Assembly: GCA_003868215.1 (NCBI GenBank) | Contig: QWDQ01000009.1 | Span: 434,001 to 498,000, forward strand | Source of the DNA: Pseudophaeomoniella oleicola | Taxonomy: Eukaryota; Ascomycota; Eurotiomycetes; Phaeomoniellales; Phaeomoniellaceae | DNA: 64,000 nt | Direction: 5' to 3' | Shown here: positions 1 through 11,406 of the stretch, piece by piece | Layout of the letters: each line of letters starts with the position of its first letter | How positions within the stretch are numbered: the stretch's first letter is position 1 | Notes under the pieces: model-generated | Database searches by the model: none | The model's input: the letters and a program-made list of their open reading frames with translations, nothing else | What the model was told of the DNA's origin: nothing | Program-made: the position numbers and the translations under genes

Positions 1-2
1 GG

Positions 3-2127
3 TCGACGCTGTTCGCTGCAAACCTCCCGAATCGAAAATTGGTACAGGTTCATCAGAATGGGGTCGTGTTCGTTGACCTTGAAAGTGGGATGACTGTCGC
101 CCAGTGGAAGCCCAAAAACATCGGCAGCCAACTCACATCTGCAGCAGCGAATGACGACCGACTCGTTGTCGTTGACGGAGGAATGACAATCGTGGTCTTC
201 GATGTCTCCAATGAGCTGCAAACAATCTCGGAGAAGACCTTTCCTGCAGACAGTCAAATCGCAGGCGTTACTGTCCCAGCAGCGCCATCGACCAGCTGCA
301 TAGTTTCGTTTTGGCAGAACGCTGAAATCGGCATCTTCGACTTGGCCACTATATCTCCCCTCTACACACAATCCCTCGGAGAGTCTGGTGTGGCTATCCC
401 GCGGTCCGTCCTAGTTGCAAATATCCTCGCAGAAGGATTGCCAACACTGTTTGTGGCGATGGCAGACGGGCACGTGGTAACCTTCACCTTCGACCCAGAA
501 AAGAATACTCTCAGTGGCTCAAATCGTATTATCCTTGGTTCAGAGCCAGTGTCATTTAAGCAATTGCCGCGAGGAGGTTCCCAGAGCAATGTATTTGCAA
601 CGTGTGAGCAGCCTTCACTAATCTACGAATCAGAGGGAAGAGTTATATACTCGGCTGTCAATGCGGATAAGGCTTCTCGTGTCTGTCATTTCAGTTCCGC
701 AGCATATCCTGGAGCGGTGGCGATAGCATCACCTAACGAATTGAAGCTCGCCCTTATTGATAGAGAACGGACCACCCAATTACAGTCTTTGCCTGTAGGA
801 GAAACTGTCAGATGTGTTGCATACGCAAGGACGGAGAAGGCGTTCGGTTTTGGCTGCATTAGAAGAATACTCGAGAACGGCGAAGAAGGCTTCATCAGCT
901 CCTTCAAGATCGCTGACGAGGTATCATTCAAAAGTCTACACTCATATGAGCTTGAGGACGGCGAACTCGTCGAATGTATCATTACGACCGGACCGCCTGA
1001 AGAAGATGACGATTCGTCTCACGGTGAGATGTTTGTGCTTGGTACAAGTGTGTTGGAGGAGACAGCGGATGAGACTGTTCGTGGCCGAATACTGGTTTTT
1101 GAAATCTCGAGAGACAGAAAGATAAAACTGGTCACAGAACACAAGGTCAAAGGGGCTTGTAGATCCCTTGCCATGTGCAATGGAAGGATCGTTGCCGGTC
1201 TAGTGAAGACGGTAAGGTCCAAAACCATCACCTCCCATAAATGTGCTAATTAATGAGCAGGTTGTCGTATACGCCCTCGCCCCCCAACCTCCATCATTGT
1301 CAACCCTCCACCTTGCTAAGCTAGCCTCATACCGCACAGCAACAAATCCACTGTCGCTTTCAGTCTCTCCAGTGACTCCTTCGGATCCTAAAGGGAAGGC
1401 TCCTAGTCAATCCTCTTTCACTATCGCCGTTGCGGACCTCATGAAGTCCGTGTCCGTCCTTATCTATACCCCCTCGCCGGCGGGCACTGGTGAGCCTGAC
1501 AGCCTCGTCGAAGTTGCTCGGCATTTTACGACCCTTTGGTCGTCTGCTGTCACCACTATTGGTTCAAATGAATGGCTTCTCGCCGATATGGAAGGAAACC
1601 TCGTCGTCCTTCGCCGGAATGAAAAAGGTGTCACAGAAGATGACCGTCGCCGTCTTGAAATCACATCTGAGATGCTTCTAGGCGAAGTCGTGAATTCAAT
1701 CGTTCCCATCAACGTTCCTTCTAGCTCTTCTACCACCGCTGCTTCGGAATCCGTTAGCGCGACGCCGGCAATGGGCGAGACACCCGTCACTCCCCATGCG
1801 TTCCTTGCTACTGTTGAAGGCGGCGTCTACCTGTTCGCAACCATCAAATCAAGTTATCAAGACTTACTAATGCGTCTACAAAACGCTATAGCAGCAAGAG
1901 TCAAAGCACCGGGTTACATCCCATGGTACAAATACAGAGCATTCAAAAACGAGGTCCGAGAAGCCGACGAACCGTTCCGGTTTGTCGACGGAGAGCTGGT
2001 AGAACGGTTCCTAGATCTGGACGATGAAATGACGACTAGAATAATCGAAGAGATCGGCGGCTCGGAGAGAAACTGGAATGTGGAGGGTGTGAAAGTGCTG
2101 GTCGAAGGGTTGAGACGGTTGCACTGA
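3..2127 (+). CDS. DDB1: DNA damage-binding protein 1 (DDB1), C-terminal part; 5' end outside window
   Basis: DDB1 is the adaptor of CUL4-RING ubiquitin ligases and acts in nucleotide-excision repair and heterochromatin control. The frame is open from base 3, so the N-terminal portion lies to the left of the window. Exons are 3-1211 and 1261-2127, with a 49-nt intron at 1212-1260 (GTAAGG..GAGCAG) and a CTAAT branch site. The protein matches the beta-propeller repeats of the CPSF160/DDB1 family as I know it, including the segment GRILVFEISRD near the intron, the DLMKSVSVLIY segment and the C-terminal helical end (FVDGELVERFLDLDD, ending in EGLRRLH). A Ser/Thr-rich insert near 1720-1790 replaces a short loop. 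It converges on PGA2. The identification rests on alignment from memory along most of the length. Confidence 0.93.
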
Positions 2128-2378
2128 TTCTGTCTCCGGTTGGGAAGTAGGAGGGAGGCAAGCCATAGAATCCTTCGGGGTTAGGGAGAGAGGATCTGCG
2201 AACTTTATTTGGAAAACGAGAGGGATACGAATGTTGTAAATGCATTATGCGATACAGACAGATAACTGAAGCGGTGCAGCGCACGCCATCAGCGCATCAT
2301 CAAGAATCAAAGACGCCTGTGCTTGTGCTCTATATTATGATAATGATACATGGAATGAATCGGGCGGGCTTTTTTCTT

Positions 2379-2987
2379 TTAATAATCCCACCCTTTCAGT
2401 AAGACAGGATCCATATCTTTCGAGTCGGAGTCGGAGTCGGAGTCCTCCTCCTCCTTTTCCGCCTGTTCTTTCTCCCACGCCTCGACAAATTTAGCCTGCC
2501 GTCTCCTCGCACCTTGACCCCATTCCTGACCACCATTGCTTCCCTTTTTCTGTGCCGTCGAGGTTGCGGCGTCGCTCGAACTCGTCTTGGCCTTGGCCTT
2601 GGTAGCCGCCGCAGGAGAAGCGCCAGCATCGGGGGGCACAGGGACGGCATTCCCACTCCTAATATCACCAGCCTTGACGACGAATTTTCTCGGCAATCCT
2701 GTCGCGGGGTCGATGCTGCGCTCCTCTTCGGCTTGTTTGGCGCGCTCGCGCTCGAGCCGCGCTGTGTCGTGGCCCATCCACTTGGCGAAACCTTTCTCGA
2801 TCAGCGGCCGCACGAGCAGATAGGCGCCGACGATCCAGACGAGGCGGATGTAGCCTTGTAGCGGGAGCGAGGTGACGGCTGTGTGGAGGTTGGTGGGGAA
2901 TTGGGCGGTGTAGGCGTAGATGCGAGAGTAGAATTCGGAGAAGGTTTGGGGCATGCCGGTGTTTTCGGGGGGTGGGGGGGTGGCCAT
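2379..2987 (-). CDS. PGA2: PGA2-like ER membrane protein (processing of Gas1 and Alp)
   Basis: A single-exon gene of 202 aa. The start is the first ATG of the frame, at 2987; upstream codons are in frame but lack an ATG. The leader just before it is CA-rich. One hydrophobic segment (about residues 44-62, around RLVWIVGAYLLVRPL) is followed by a charged stretch, FAKWMGHDTARLERERAKQAEEERSID cut by a short PATGLPRKF motif, then a low-complexity Ala/Ser/Lys region, and the end carries an Asp/Ser run. This order (N-terminal membrane anchor, charged coiled part, acidic tail) fits the fungal Pga2 family, an ER protein needed for maturation of Gas1 and alkaline phosphatase in yeast. It converges on DDB1, with 251 bases between the stops. 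Confidence 0.75.
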   Translation of the reverse strand: MATPPPPENTGMPQTFSEFYSRIYAYTAQFPTNLHTAVTSLPLQGYIRLVWIVGAYLLVRPLIEKGFAKWMGHDTARLERERAKQAEEERSIDPATGLPRKFVVKAGDIRSGNAVPVPPDAGASPAAATKAKAKTSSSDAATSTAQKKGSNGGQEWGQGARRRQAKFVEAWEKEQAEKEEEDSDSDSDSKDMDPVLLKGWDY

Positions 2988-3635
2988 TGTGGTGGTTGTT
3001 GTGGTTGTATTTTGGTAAATGTCTCTTGGGAGTACTTGGTTGAGAGAGAGAATGCTGGTGACGCTGCTGGGAAAGGTGGAAGGAAATCGGTTTGGGTTTC
3101 TCGTGCGAGGTGTAAGTGAAGATAGGAGTGGTATGATTCGCAGTGGCGGTTGTGAGGACACGCAGTGAGAAAGGACTTCGGTCAACAAGCGTATTTCTAG
3201 CAATTTTTTGGCAGATTCTGTATGCTATCGATTATTTGACGATGTTTTTCTATACCCCTCGATGTAGGACAGACGATGTATCGGCAAAAGCGGTCCGCTT
3301 CAGTAGTTGTTCTGCAAGACTATATGTCCCCAATTCAGTCCCAGGAGTGCTGGATAACAGGCCCAAAAGAAAACCAAGAATAATGAACCAGTCAATGGAA
3401 TCCAAGAAACAAAGAGGCGATATTCGTGTATTTAGAAATATTAGAAAAATAGTCTCTAGTTCCGGAACCCGAAACTTTTGAGGCATTAAACCGCACAAGA
3501 GCTTCCCCACATCCAATGCTATCTACGACGCGACAGTCGCGTAGTTGGCCCCGCAAAATGTCGCTGCAGTCCAACTCGAAGATGTTGTGTCACGGCGGAC
3601 GTAAGTTGTAGGGCTTAGTGTTGTGCAAAAGGACA
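2988..3635. promoter_or_regulatory. Divergent intergenic region between PGA2 and MHF1
   Basis: This holds the 5' flanks of PGA2 (left) and MHF1 (right). The PGA2 leader carries a CA/ACC-rich run just before its ATG. I see no further gene: open frames here are short and lack recognisable protein features. Confidence 0.5.
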
Positions 3636-4270
3636 ATGGCGAGCTCGGATTCGGCTGTTACGAAGGAGCAGGAGGAACTTGACGAGGTAGATTTCTCCTC
3701 CCCAACAGCATCCAGCTGGAAAGCGGTGACTAGGGTCAGGGATGCAGAACACATGATGGGCACCGAAACATTACTGGTGTGCCCAGTGGACTGCATACAG
3801 GTCCTCTCTACTCGTCGAACCCTCTCCCGCTGTGCGCGAATCATGCTAACATTGTGGGCTCTTCTCCCTTCTCCCAGCGCCTCAAATCCTCTCTCTGGTA
3901 CCATGTTGGTCGGATCGTCGATGAAGAAACGCTCAACCTCGGCGTCAATGCGACACCGCAATACATCGGAAGTCTGACGGAATTGGTCTGGAGTCAGATT
4001 GGTGCGTAAAATCTTGCTCGGAATCATCATTTTGGCTGTTTCCACGTCGCTCGTCCGTGTGACTATACCTGGCTAACGGATCGCGTGCTGCAATTAGAGA
4101 ATATATCTCAAGACCTCGAATCCTTCGCTTCGCATGCTGGTCGAAGTACCATTACGACAAAGGACGTTTTGCTATTGACGAGAAGGAATGAAGGTCTGAA
4201 AGAGATATTGGAGAAACATGTAAAGGATATGCAGAATAAGAAGGAGACGGAGAAAGTCAGACAGAAGTGA
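3636..4270 (+). CDS. MHF1: CENP-S/MHF1 histone-fold protein
   Basis: Three exons, 3636-3686, 3878-4001 and 4098-4270, give 115 aa. Introns are 3687-3877 (GT..CTCCCAG, branch TGCTAAC at about 3844) and 4002-4097 (GTGCGT..AATTAG, branch GGCTAAC at about 4071). The spliced protein reads from EELDERLKSSLWYHVGRI through NATPQYIGSLTELVWSQIEN to SFASHAGRSTITTKDVLLLTRR. This is the full histone fold of CENP-S, close to the human protein in length and motif order. MHF1 pairs with MHF2 (CENP-X), binds branched DNA with the FANCM/Fml1 helicase and also sits at the inner kinetochore. The C-terminus is a short basic helix. Without splicing, no exon is long enough to be noticed as a gene. Confidence 0.9.
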
Positions 4271-4659
4271 CCCAAGTCAGATGGTGAGATCGTGATGCGA
4301 TGGATAAATCGCATCCCCATGGCAGAGAAGGCGTCGGGGCGTTTCGGATGGACAGTCAGTTTACAATGATACCCGGGAAGTCTACGACAGCGAGACGTGG
4401 CTTTTGGTCCACAGGCAGCCAATGTTTAACAGTATGCATTTCTTCTTTTCGTTTGGTATCTCCATCCTGGACCGGGTAGCTCTATGTGCTCACCCTCCAG
4501 GACATTATTCTATCATCTCTTTTCATCATACAAACACCCAGACCTTGCCATTACAGAGACTGTAACGCTATTAGGTACATCGATGGTCGCTGAGTAGTCT
4601 TCAATCTACTCGTATCCTATATGGTCGGCGGAATTTGAGTGATCTATCATACCGTTCGT
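4271..4659. other. Convergent 3' intergenic region
   Basis: This is shared 3' flank of MHF1 and the PP2A gene. I see no further gene and no clear repeat. Confidence 0.5.
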
Positions 4660-5819
4660 CTAGAGGAAATAGTCTGGCGTACGTCTGCTGACCATTGGCT
4701 CTCCGGCACGAGGGCATGGATCGAATTGTAAGCTGTAGATTTCATGTCAGCAATGTGAGCGTGTGATTTGGCTCGTCAGAAACACATACAAGGTATATTT
4801 CAGATGCTCATCGATCTCCATAATGGCGGCTTGGTTGCCACATCTGTAACAGTAGTTTGGCGCACTGAAAATCGTCACGACGTTCCTGTCCTGACTCCAA
4901 TTGTAACCCTCCATAACTAATTGATGGGCTCTGGCAACTAATGTCAAACCATTGTTGTGGTTGAATGCTTCACTGATGTCTTGACCGAAAGTGTACCCAG
5001 CACCTCGAGGAGAGATACCCCAGCCACATCGATCATCTGGATCGGACCAAAGGAGGTCGCACATTGGGCCTTCGTGAGGTACTTCTTGAATACGATCGAG
5101 ACTGCGAATGTTGTCAAGAGTATCGATCGAAGGCGAAAGTCCACCGTGAAGGCAGAAGATTTGGTTGTCAATGAGAGCGGTGAGTGGCAGATAGTCGAAT
5201 AGGTCGGTGAACGATTTCCACACATTGGCATTGCCATATTTGCGAAGGCATTCATCATAGAATCCATATACTTGAGTGATTTGACGTGATTCGTGGTTTC
5301 CGCGAAGGATTGTAATGCGTGAAGGGTATCTTATTTTGAGCGCAACAAGGAGAGTAACTGTCTCGACTGAGTAGTAGCCTCGATCTACATAGTCGCCTAT
5401 TGATTATACGGTTAATGATGAGCGAGATGCTTTGATAATACACCACTCACCCATGAAGAGGTAATTCGTGTCAGGATTTGGACCTCCAATCCTGAAGAGT
5501 TCCATGAGATCATGAAATTGTCCATGAATGTCGCCACACACAGTCACTGGGCAGCGGACAGGTTGTACATTCGACTCTTCCTGTAGGACCTCTCTAGCCT
5601 GGTATGTGTTAGTCGCTCAAAGTCGTATGGACAGGATGGTGGGCCAGTGTCACGTACTCTATCACAAAGTCTGGATACATCGCTCTCTGACAGTTGTTTG
5701 CAGTTCATAAGATTCTCAATCCATCCATCCAAAGTTGGTATCGACTGAGAGTCACTTGCGGGTGACAACCGATGAGGTTCTGGCATCTTTCCCACGTCCA
5801 CATCCATTTTCGAATCCAT
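4660..5819 (-). CDS. PPH21: Protein phosphatase 2A catalytic subunit
   Basis: Four exons on the minus strand: 5819-5658, 5598-5451, 5396-4790 and 4732-4660, 329 aa in all. Introns run 5657-5599 (GTACGT..CCAG, branch CTAAC), 5450-5397 (GTGAGT..ATAG) and 4789-4733 (GTATGT..ACAG). All metallophosphatase signatures are present: [28 protein letters not shown], and [12 protein letters not shown]. The last exon ends PDYFL, the invariant PP2A tail whose terminal leucine is carboxyl-methylated. That tail and the [18 protein letters not shown] segment separate it from PP4, PP6 and PP1. Compared with the animal enzyme it has an extra N-terminal stretch of about 20 residues (acidic, then Pro/Ser-rich). 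It acts as the catalytic part of the A/B/C holoenzyme in cell-cycle and stress signalling. Confidence 0.97.
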
Positions 5820-6642
5820 GCTGAGATTCCGTCAGAGCCAATTTGCAGAAGATGGTCGACTGAGACCAGTACAACCTTTCGCGTAGGTATGTGAACGGTT
5901 GTTAAGGGATGCTGAGGCCTGGCGGTGATCGATACGGTGGGGTTCTAGCACAAGAACGCGAGATTGAAGGTAGGAGTGAATAGAGTTTGAGATCAAGCAA
6001 TCTGGTGTCAGCGCTTGTTGCGCCTACAGAATATGATGGCCTTGATCTTTGTTGAATTCGAGGCTGCTATCGTCGTGTGATGTCTTTGTTTGTGGTGTTC
6101 TTGCTTTGGAGCTTGGGATTCCAGAATGACGATTTGGCTCCCGATGCCAAATTGGGGCCAAGTCTTGGCAGAGGTTAGGCAGATGAGCAGTCTTCATACG
6201 TACATATTACTACTGGAATCTGTACAACAGAGTCCTTGGTCTGAGCATTTCTCAATTCTCATCAAATAGAATCTGGCTCCGTCTATCTGCATATTGATCA
6301 TCCACACATCTGGGATAGGATCCATGTATGATATGTTGTCTCTCAAATGCTTCATAATTACTGAGCGGGAATATAAAAATAGAAGCTCTAATCCTCAATG
6401 TAAGAAAGCGCTATCTTGATATCAAAACAAGTATACGTAACGTGTCTATTGGACTGTTGATATGTACTACCTCTGTATAAGAAGCTCTGATCTTGAGGCG
6501 CAAGTCACTCACGGAAAATATACTATTATTGGGATTGGTGGACAAGTAGACCAACGTTTGAAGGTAGTGATCGAGCTTACTCAACATTCCAGGAGTCATC
6601 ATTCGTGTCTCATTCTATCTATTCTGCCAATTGAGAGACGGC
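5820..6642. promoter_or_regulatory. 5' flank of PP2A gene / 3' flank of PI31 gene
   Basis: About 820 bases between two minus-strand genes. It should contain the PP2A promoter. Short open frames near 6411-6650 look random. No RNA gene or repeat seen. Confidence 0.5.
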
Positions 6643-7808
6643 TCAAATGAAATCACCGCTACCAAACCCCCCAAATGGATTGCCGCCGAAACCACCTCCT
6701 CCCCTGCCCCTTGGTCCGCCAGGAAATCTCGGACCACCTCGAAGATTTGGTGGCCCATCACCAGGCCCAATCGGGTCATACCTTGCTCCAGGTGGTGCGC
6801 GCAGGTCACCTTGGGGTTGCCCACCACTGCCTCCAAATAGGGGATCGTCAAACGTCGGATGCATGCCACCGCCACCAATAAAGCCTCCGCTTGGACCCAT
6901 CCGCAGGGGGTCATGAGGACCAAGACCTGGCGGATACAAATCTCTTTCGCCAAGGTTCGGCGGTCTGTATCCTCCAATTCCTGCGCCTCCACCTCTCCCG
7001 GGTGGACCTTGAATTTCATATTCGTCCTCGAAGCCTGGAGGCGGGAAATCGGCTGCTGGACCGGGGTGCCTGGGATGAGCTGCGAGTGGGTCGTCAAAAG
7101 GATAGGGTCGTGCAGGCGTTGGTGCGGGATCATCTCTCAAGGGATCTCTTCGAGGTTGTCTCTGCTGTTCTTGCTCACGTCGCTCCTCTATTCTTTCTCT
7201 TTCTTCTTCATAACCTTCCTTTGAAATCCCTGGCGCTAGTTTCTGTATAATGTTGATTTTGAAAAGCGAAGCTAGGTCACTGATACGGCCTGAAGATATG
7301 AAGACGTTTGCGAGCGATTGCTTCAGATCCGATTCCTTTGTAAGGTCAGATAGAGACCCCTCCGATATGTAATCCTGAGCCTTGATCTCGAACTGTGCTG
7401 TTTTATCGTCACCAAGCCCGACGCCCATGATTATCGCTTTATTGCCCAAGCGGTTGACCTTGAGCAGGAATTCCATCGAAGATTGTGAATGAGCGTATCG
7501 AAAGGCGTACGTTGAGTTCGAATCCCACTCTGGAGGCAGTGCCTGAACATTCGCTTGATCTGAATGTGCTTCTGGAAATCATCAGCCCTGTACCTTCCTA
7601 CTGACCAGATAATCTACTTACCTATTTTGTGATCTTCTCCTAAACCTACTAGCCTAAAGCCAACAGCAACCATGCATGCATGGCCCAAGAGTGCAATAGC
7701 AGCGTATGGACCTTTGATTACCTGGCCTGACGAGTCTTGCTTGGGAAGGCTATCGCCCATGTACCCAAGCAAAGACTGTTGCCCTAGAGGATCTTGCCGT
7801 CCTGACAT
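6643..7808 (-). CDS. FUB1: PI31-type proteasome regulator
   Basis: Two exons, 7808-7622 and 7571-6643, separated by a 50-nt intron (GTAAGT..TTCCAG, 7621-7572), give 371 aa. The N-terminal half (about 1-190) is globular and fits the PI31 N-terminal (FP) domain: LLGYMGDSL, CMVAVGFRLVGLGED and EWDSNSTYAFRYAH are landmarks. The C-terminal half is Pro/Gly/Arg-rich, with the typical PI31 track PPGFEDEYEI and repeated short DPL and GGG motifs such as HPTFDDPLF. PI31 (PSMF1 in animals, Fub1 in yeast) binds the 20S core with its disordered tail and modulates its activity and assembly. The low-complexity tail also produces long open frames in other frames, which are not genes. Confidence 0.88.
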
Positions 7809-8604
7809 GGCACAAGGATGATCGAGGTATGGTTCAAAATCGAAGCTGTGAATGATTGATAGGAGGAGTACCGTGATACCTAAGTGCAGACCGCGTTGAG
7901 AAATTATGCTCTGAATGCTTTAAGTACATGGAACCTGCCGCATTTGATGACGATTAACTTAGGGTTGCCTATCTGATAGTGGGGCACTTGCCTAAAGGTA
8001 CATTTTCCGGGGTAAAAGGTTCAAGAGGGGCAGCTGACTAAAGTAAACCACAGTACCTGAAAGTCAGGGGAGACATGGGGAGACATTATCTCAGGCCTAA
8101 ACGGATATGCTAGATGGAAGTGCATGATCCATGTGATGAGTGGTTCCTATCGATGTAGAACAACATTTACATACAATACTAAGCTGATTAGCTAAAGGAG
8201 TCTGACAGTCAGGATGACTGTATACAGGAAGAAGTTCTTAGTGATGATTATCATGTTTTCATTCGGGATTTTCAGTTTGCTTGAAAACCTCTTAGATCAA
8301 TATCATGAACCACAGCGGTCATCATAGGTATTTGGCGATCTCGAATATGCAAGACAAGCCCAGACAACCGTGGAGTAATTCCCCAGCCACTGCAGGGTAG
8401 AATAGATTGAGAAGTCATCGGATACATAAATGGAGCTTGAGCTGAGCAAAGCCAGTAGCTTCAACACAGTTAGTGGGAATTCGAGAGCTAGTACCCAACG
8501 ATCTTCAAGCTCATACTAGACAGCAGATTGAACATTCAAGCTAGAAGACTGGTACAAGCTTTCGACGGTCTGCTAGCTCTGACAGATAGGCGGGTGATGG
8601 CCAA
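7809..8604. promoter_or_regulatory. 5' flank of PI31 gene
   Basis: About 800 bases with no open frame of note. It carries the PI31 promoter and the 3' flank of the Myb-like gene. Confidence 0.5.
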
Positions 8605-10024
8605 CTAGACAAGGTCGTAACCGAACATGTAGTTCTCTCCAACGTCACCATGGTCTCCCTTGTCATCCAGAGTTTGGAACGTCATTGTAGAGCCAAGGGA
8701 GTCCTGAGAGCTACTGAAAGGTGACGAAGAATGAGAAAAGCGCCGAGCTGCTGGTACAGGCGACATAAAAACGTCTCTAGGATCGGGATAGGCATATGCA
8801 CCGGCGTTTGCTGAACCTAGACTTGCGCTAGCACCAGACAAAGATCGACGGGAGTGACCGAACATGGTGTCTTGACTTGACGAGATTTCCATACCGGGGC
8901 GGCTGCTTGCTTCAAACCGGGAGAGAAGATTGTCGTAATCACCATGGGAAGTAGGTGGAGGTGTGCGGAGCACACTGGGGTCCAAGTGGGTAGCAGTTGA
9001 ACAGGAATGGGGATGCATGACGCCGGGTTTTGTCATAGAAGCATACCAGCCTCCTGTATCCGAGCTAGACATTCCACCAGTTGAGAATGACAACGCAGTA
9101 GGCGTGTTAGATTCATCACTGCCATTATTCCTATCATCGCCCGATGGCTTCGTACCGAGCGATGAGCCCTCAAGGGTATTTTGTGACTGATAGATTGCCA
9201 GGTCTTGCTTCAGCTGTAGGGCAGAGGAGTCATTGCTGCCATTACTGACACGGGTGGCTGATCTCTTAATATTGGTACAATCATCTGAGTCATCTCCGTC
9301 AACATCCACTTCTTCGGGTTTGACGTTAGCTTGGCTGTTGACCATTGCTGCCGCAGAATCATCTGTGCTAGCAGCATTCCGTTTCTTCCTGATGTGGAAA
9401 GTGTCACTTCCAGAGTCCGAGTGCAAGGCCTTCATAGTGCTCAGCTCAAGGCGCTTGCGAGGCACCGTCGTTGTTGGCGACGCTCTATCTGAATCGTCTT
9501 CAGAAATTGTTTCTTCGGCTTCCTTCACGCTTTCGGTCCTCTTTCGTTTCGTGGACTGTGGACTCTTGGACGCTTTTGCAGCACCATCCTTGTTGGTTCC
9601 AGAATTCTCAAGTCTCATCTTTAGCCGACGAAATCTCATCTCTGCGGTGCCGGGTTTGAGATTCGTTGCGATACCCATAGATTTGAAGTTGATCTTCTGA
9701 GAGTTAATAGGGGGCTCTCCTTGAGCAGAGCCAGCTGACTCACTTTGTTACAATGACATGCCACGAGACAAGAGTAAACGAAGGCAACATCATCCTGAGT
9801 ATGCTCAGTCTTTGCTCTCAGACGCCGCATTCTCATTTCCGCGGTCCCCGTTTTGAGCCCAGTAGCCTCGCTGACTTCTTTCCAGGTGATCTGAGGCCAA
9901 AGTGTGTCAGTATGAGATGACCACAAAGAGACAGACATTTGACCTTTTTCTGATCAGAGCATTCGATGCACTGGAGCAGGAAGCGAACCTCCTCGGTAGA
10001 GGTAATCTTGCCTTTGGGCGGCAT
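8605..10024 (-). CDS. Protein with two tandem Myb-like (Myb_DNA-bind_8 type) domains
   Basis: Three exons, 10024-9944, 9890-9744 and 9696-8605, give 439 aa. Introns are 9943-9891 (GTCAAA..CCTCAG) and 9743-9697 (GTGAGT..CTCAG). The N-terminal 100 residues hold two copies of a small helical domain: EEVRFLLQCIE..ITWKEVSEATGLKTGTAEMRMRRL, and DVAFVYSCLV..INFKSMGIATNLKPGTAEMRFRRL. This fits the short Myb/SANT-like domain common in ascomycete proteins, usually present once. The remainder is Ser/Asp-rich and probably disordered, with a basic KRKRTE segment that could be a nuclear localisation signal. A role in DNA binding or transcription is inference from the domain. The first donor, GTCAAA, is weak but gives an uninterrupted domain. 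Confidence 0.8.
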
Positions 10025-10400
10025 CTTCCACGCAATGCAATACAGACGAGAAGCTACCAGATAGTGTGAGTATCCGATAACAATTCAAGGGAGGGTTCCA
10101 AGAGAATAAAGCAGTGTTTGTATCCAGAATGTGGATGCTGTGTGGAAATTCGATTAGAAAGTACTTAAAACGAGAGATGTGGTGGGAGCTAAATATGAAT
10201 CTAAAGTGAGATCTCTGGACAAGACTCTTTCCACTGGGAGGCTGCTAAATTGCTTGTTGTGCGAAGAGAAAAGAAAGGACGAATGTGCGTGCTGTTTACG
10301 ATATGAAGAAGGGTTGGCGCGCTGTCTACGAGAGACCACTTACAATGTGAACCAGCGAAACTGATACCAATAAGCCTTTTGTAACAGCCGTCATCATAAA
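10025..10400. promoter_or_regulatory. 5' flank of Myb-like gene
   Basis: 376 bases between the Myb-like gene start and the MTR3 stop. No gene seen. Confidence 0.45.
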
Positions 10401-11406
10401 TCATGTCTTCATTTCAATGTCGTTCCTCTCAGATAATTGTGGCTCGGTAGCCTTCCCGGCCATAGTTAGCGACTGTAAGTACTGCTCAGTTGATTCCTTG
10501 ATCGCTTCTTCGAGGACCAACTGTGTACCCCTTGCACACCCAACAGCTGCATCGATCAGATTGTCCACTCCAAATTGCCCATCCATGGGTGCCGCAGGTA
10601 AATCGCCCTTCATCCATAGCTCAGTGATCTCGTCACGGTTTGGAAGATATCCTACCACACATGCGGACTCAATGTCACCATGTTCAGCCGGAGAAGGATC
10701 GAGTATAGCCTCTTTCTGGCCTACAGACTTTATTGCAACTCCTCCAGCCATAAGGTCCAAACAGTCGATTCTAGCGTCCGCTAATGCAGCAGAGGAAACC
10801 GTAATGCAGCCAGCAAGAAGATTCATTGCAGCACATCCTTCTATTGTCCGATCGTCACTTTGCACTAGCAGATCCTCCTCGGCTTCCAGTACCGTCACCG
10901 TAACATCTAAGGCGCTCTTTGGATATCTGTCTGCAAGCACTACCGCCCTCAATGCCGTTTGAAGGTGGACACTTAGATCGCGCTCCCCGGCATCACGAAT
11001 ATAACCCCGTCGTGACCGAGTTGCAAAGGGTGCGATCTTGACGTGTGCTGATAACTGCAAATTCGGTGAAAATGAAGCTGTTCGGGGTAGAGGCTTTGGA
11101 CCGTGGACCGTACAGGAGAGCTTGACTGTTGATGATTGAGATACAAGGGTATCAGGATCGGTCCCTGACTGGGATTCGAGCTCGTAGTAGGCTGAGCCTG
11201 CAGCTGATGGAACCAATCCGGTCTTCAGAACTACCAATGCATGTCAGAGATATCCTCTCCTGTTTCGGGCCATACTCACAGATTCTCCTTAGTTCATTGG
11301 CCTTGCGTTTGCGATTTGGGAGTTTCGCGACTCCAGACGTTGACGTTGCGAAGGTAGGAGCAGAAGTGCCACCAGGTGGTCCATTGACCCTTCGTCTGTC
11401 TGTCAT
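10401..11406 (-). CDS. MTR3: Exosome complex component MTR3 (RNase PH-like)
   Basis: Two exons, 11406-11280 and 11230-10401, with a 49-nt intron 11279-11231 (GTGAGT..GGTAG), give 318 aa. The splice restores RRIFLKTGLVPSAAGSAYYE, the start of the RNase PH fold in Mtr3. Further landmarks are PFATRSRRGYIRDAGERDLSVHLQTALRAVV, the adjacent RYPKSALDVTVTVLEAEEDLL and DARIDCLDLMAGG. Like other eukaryotic ring subunits it lacks an obvious phosphorolytic active site. It is one of the six PH-like subunits forming the core ring of the RNA exosome that feeds RNA to Rrp44/Rrp6. The basic N-terminal segment (PNRKRKANELRRI) is typical. The first in-frame ATG, at 11406, is chosen. Confidence 0.92.

Noticed and set aside
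7505-7535. GTTCGAATCCC resembling a tRNA B box
   Set aside because: It lies in the coding exon of the PI31 gene, in the codons for DSNST, and no cloverleaf can be drawn.
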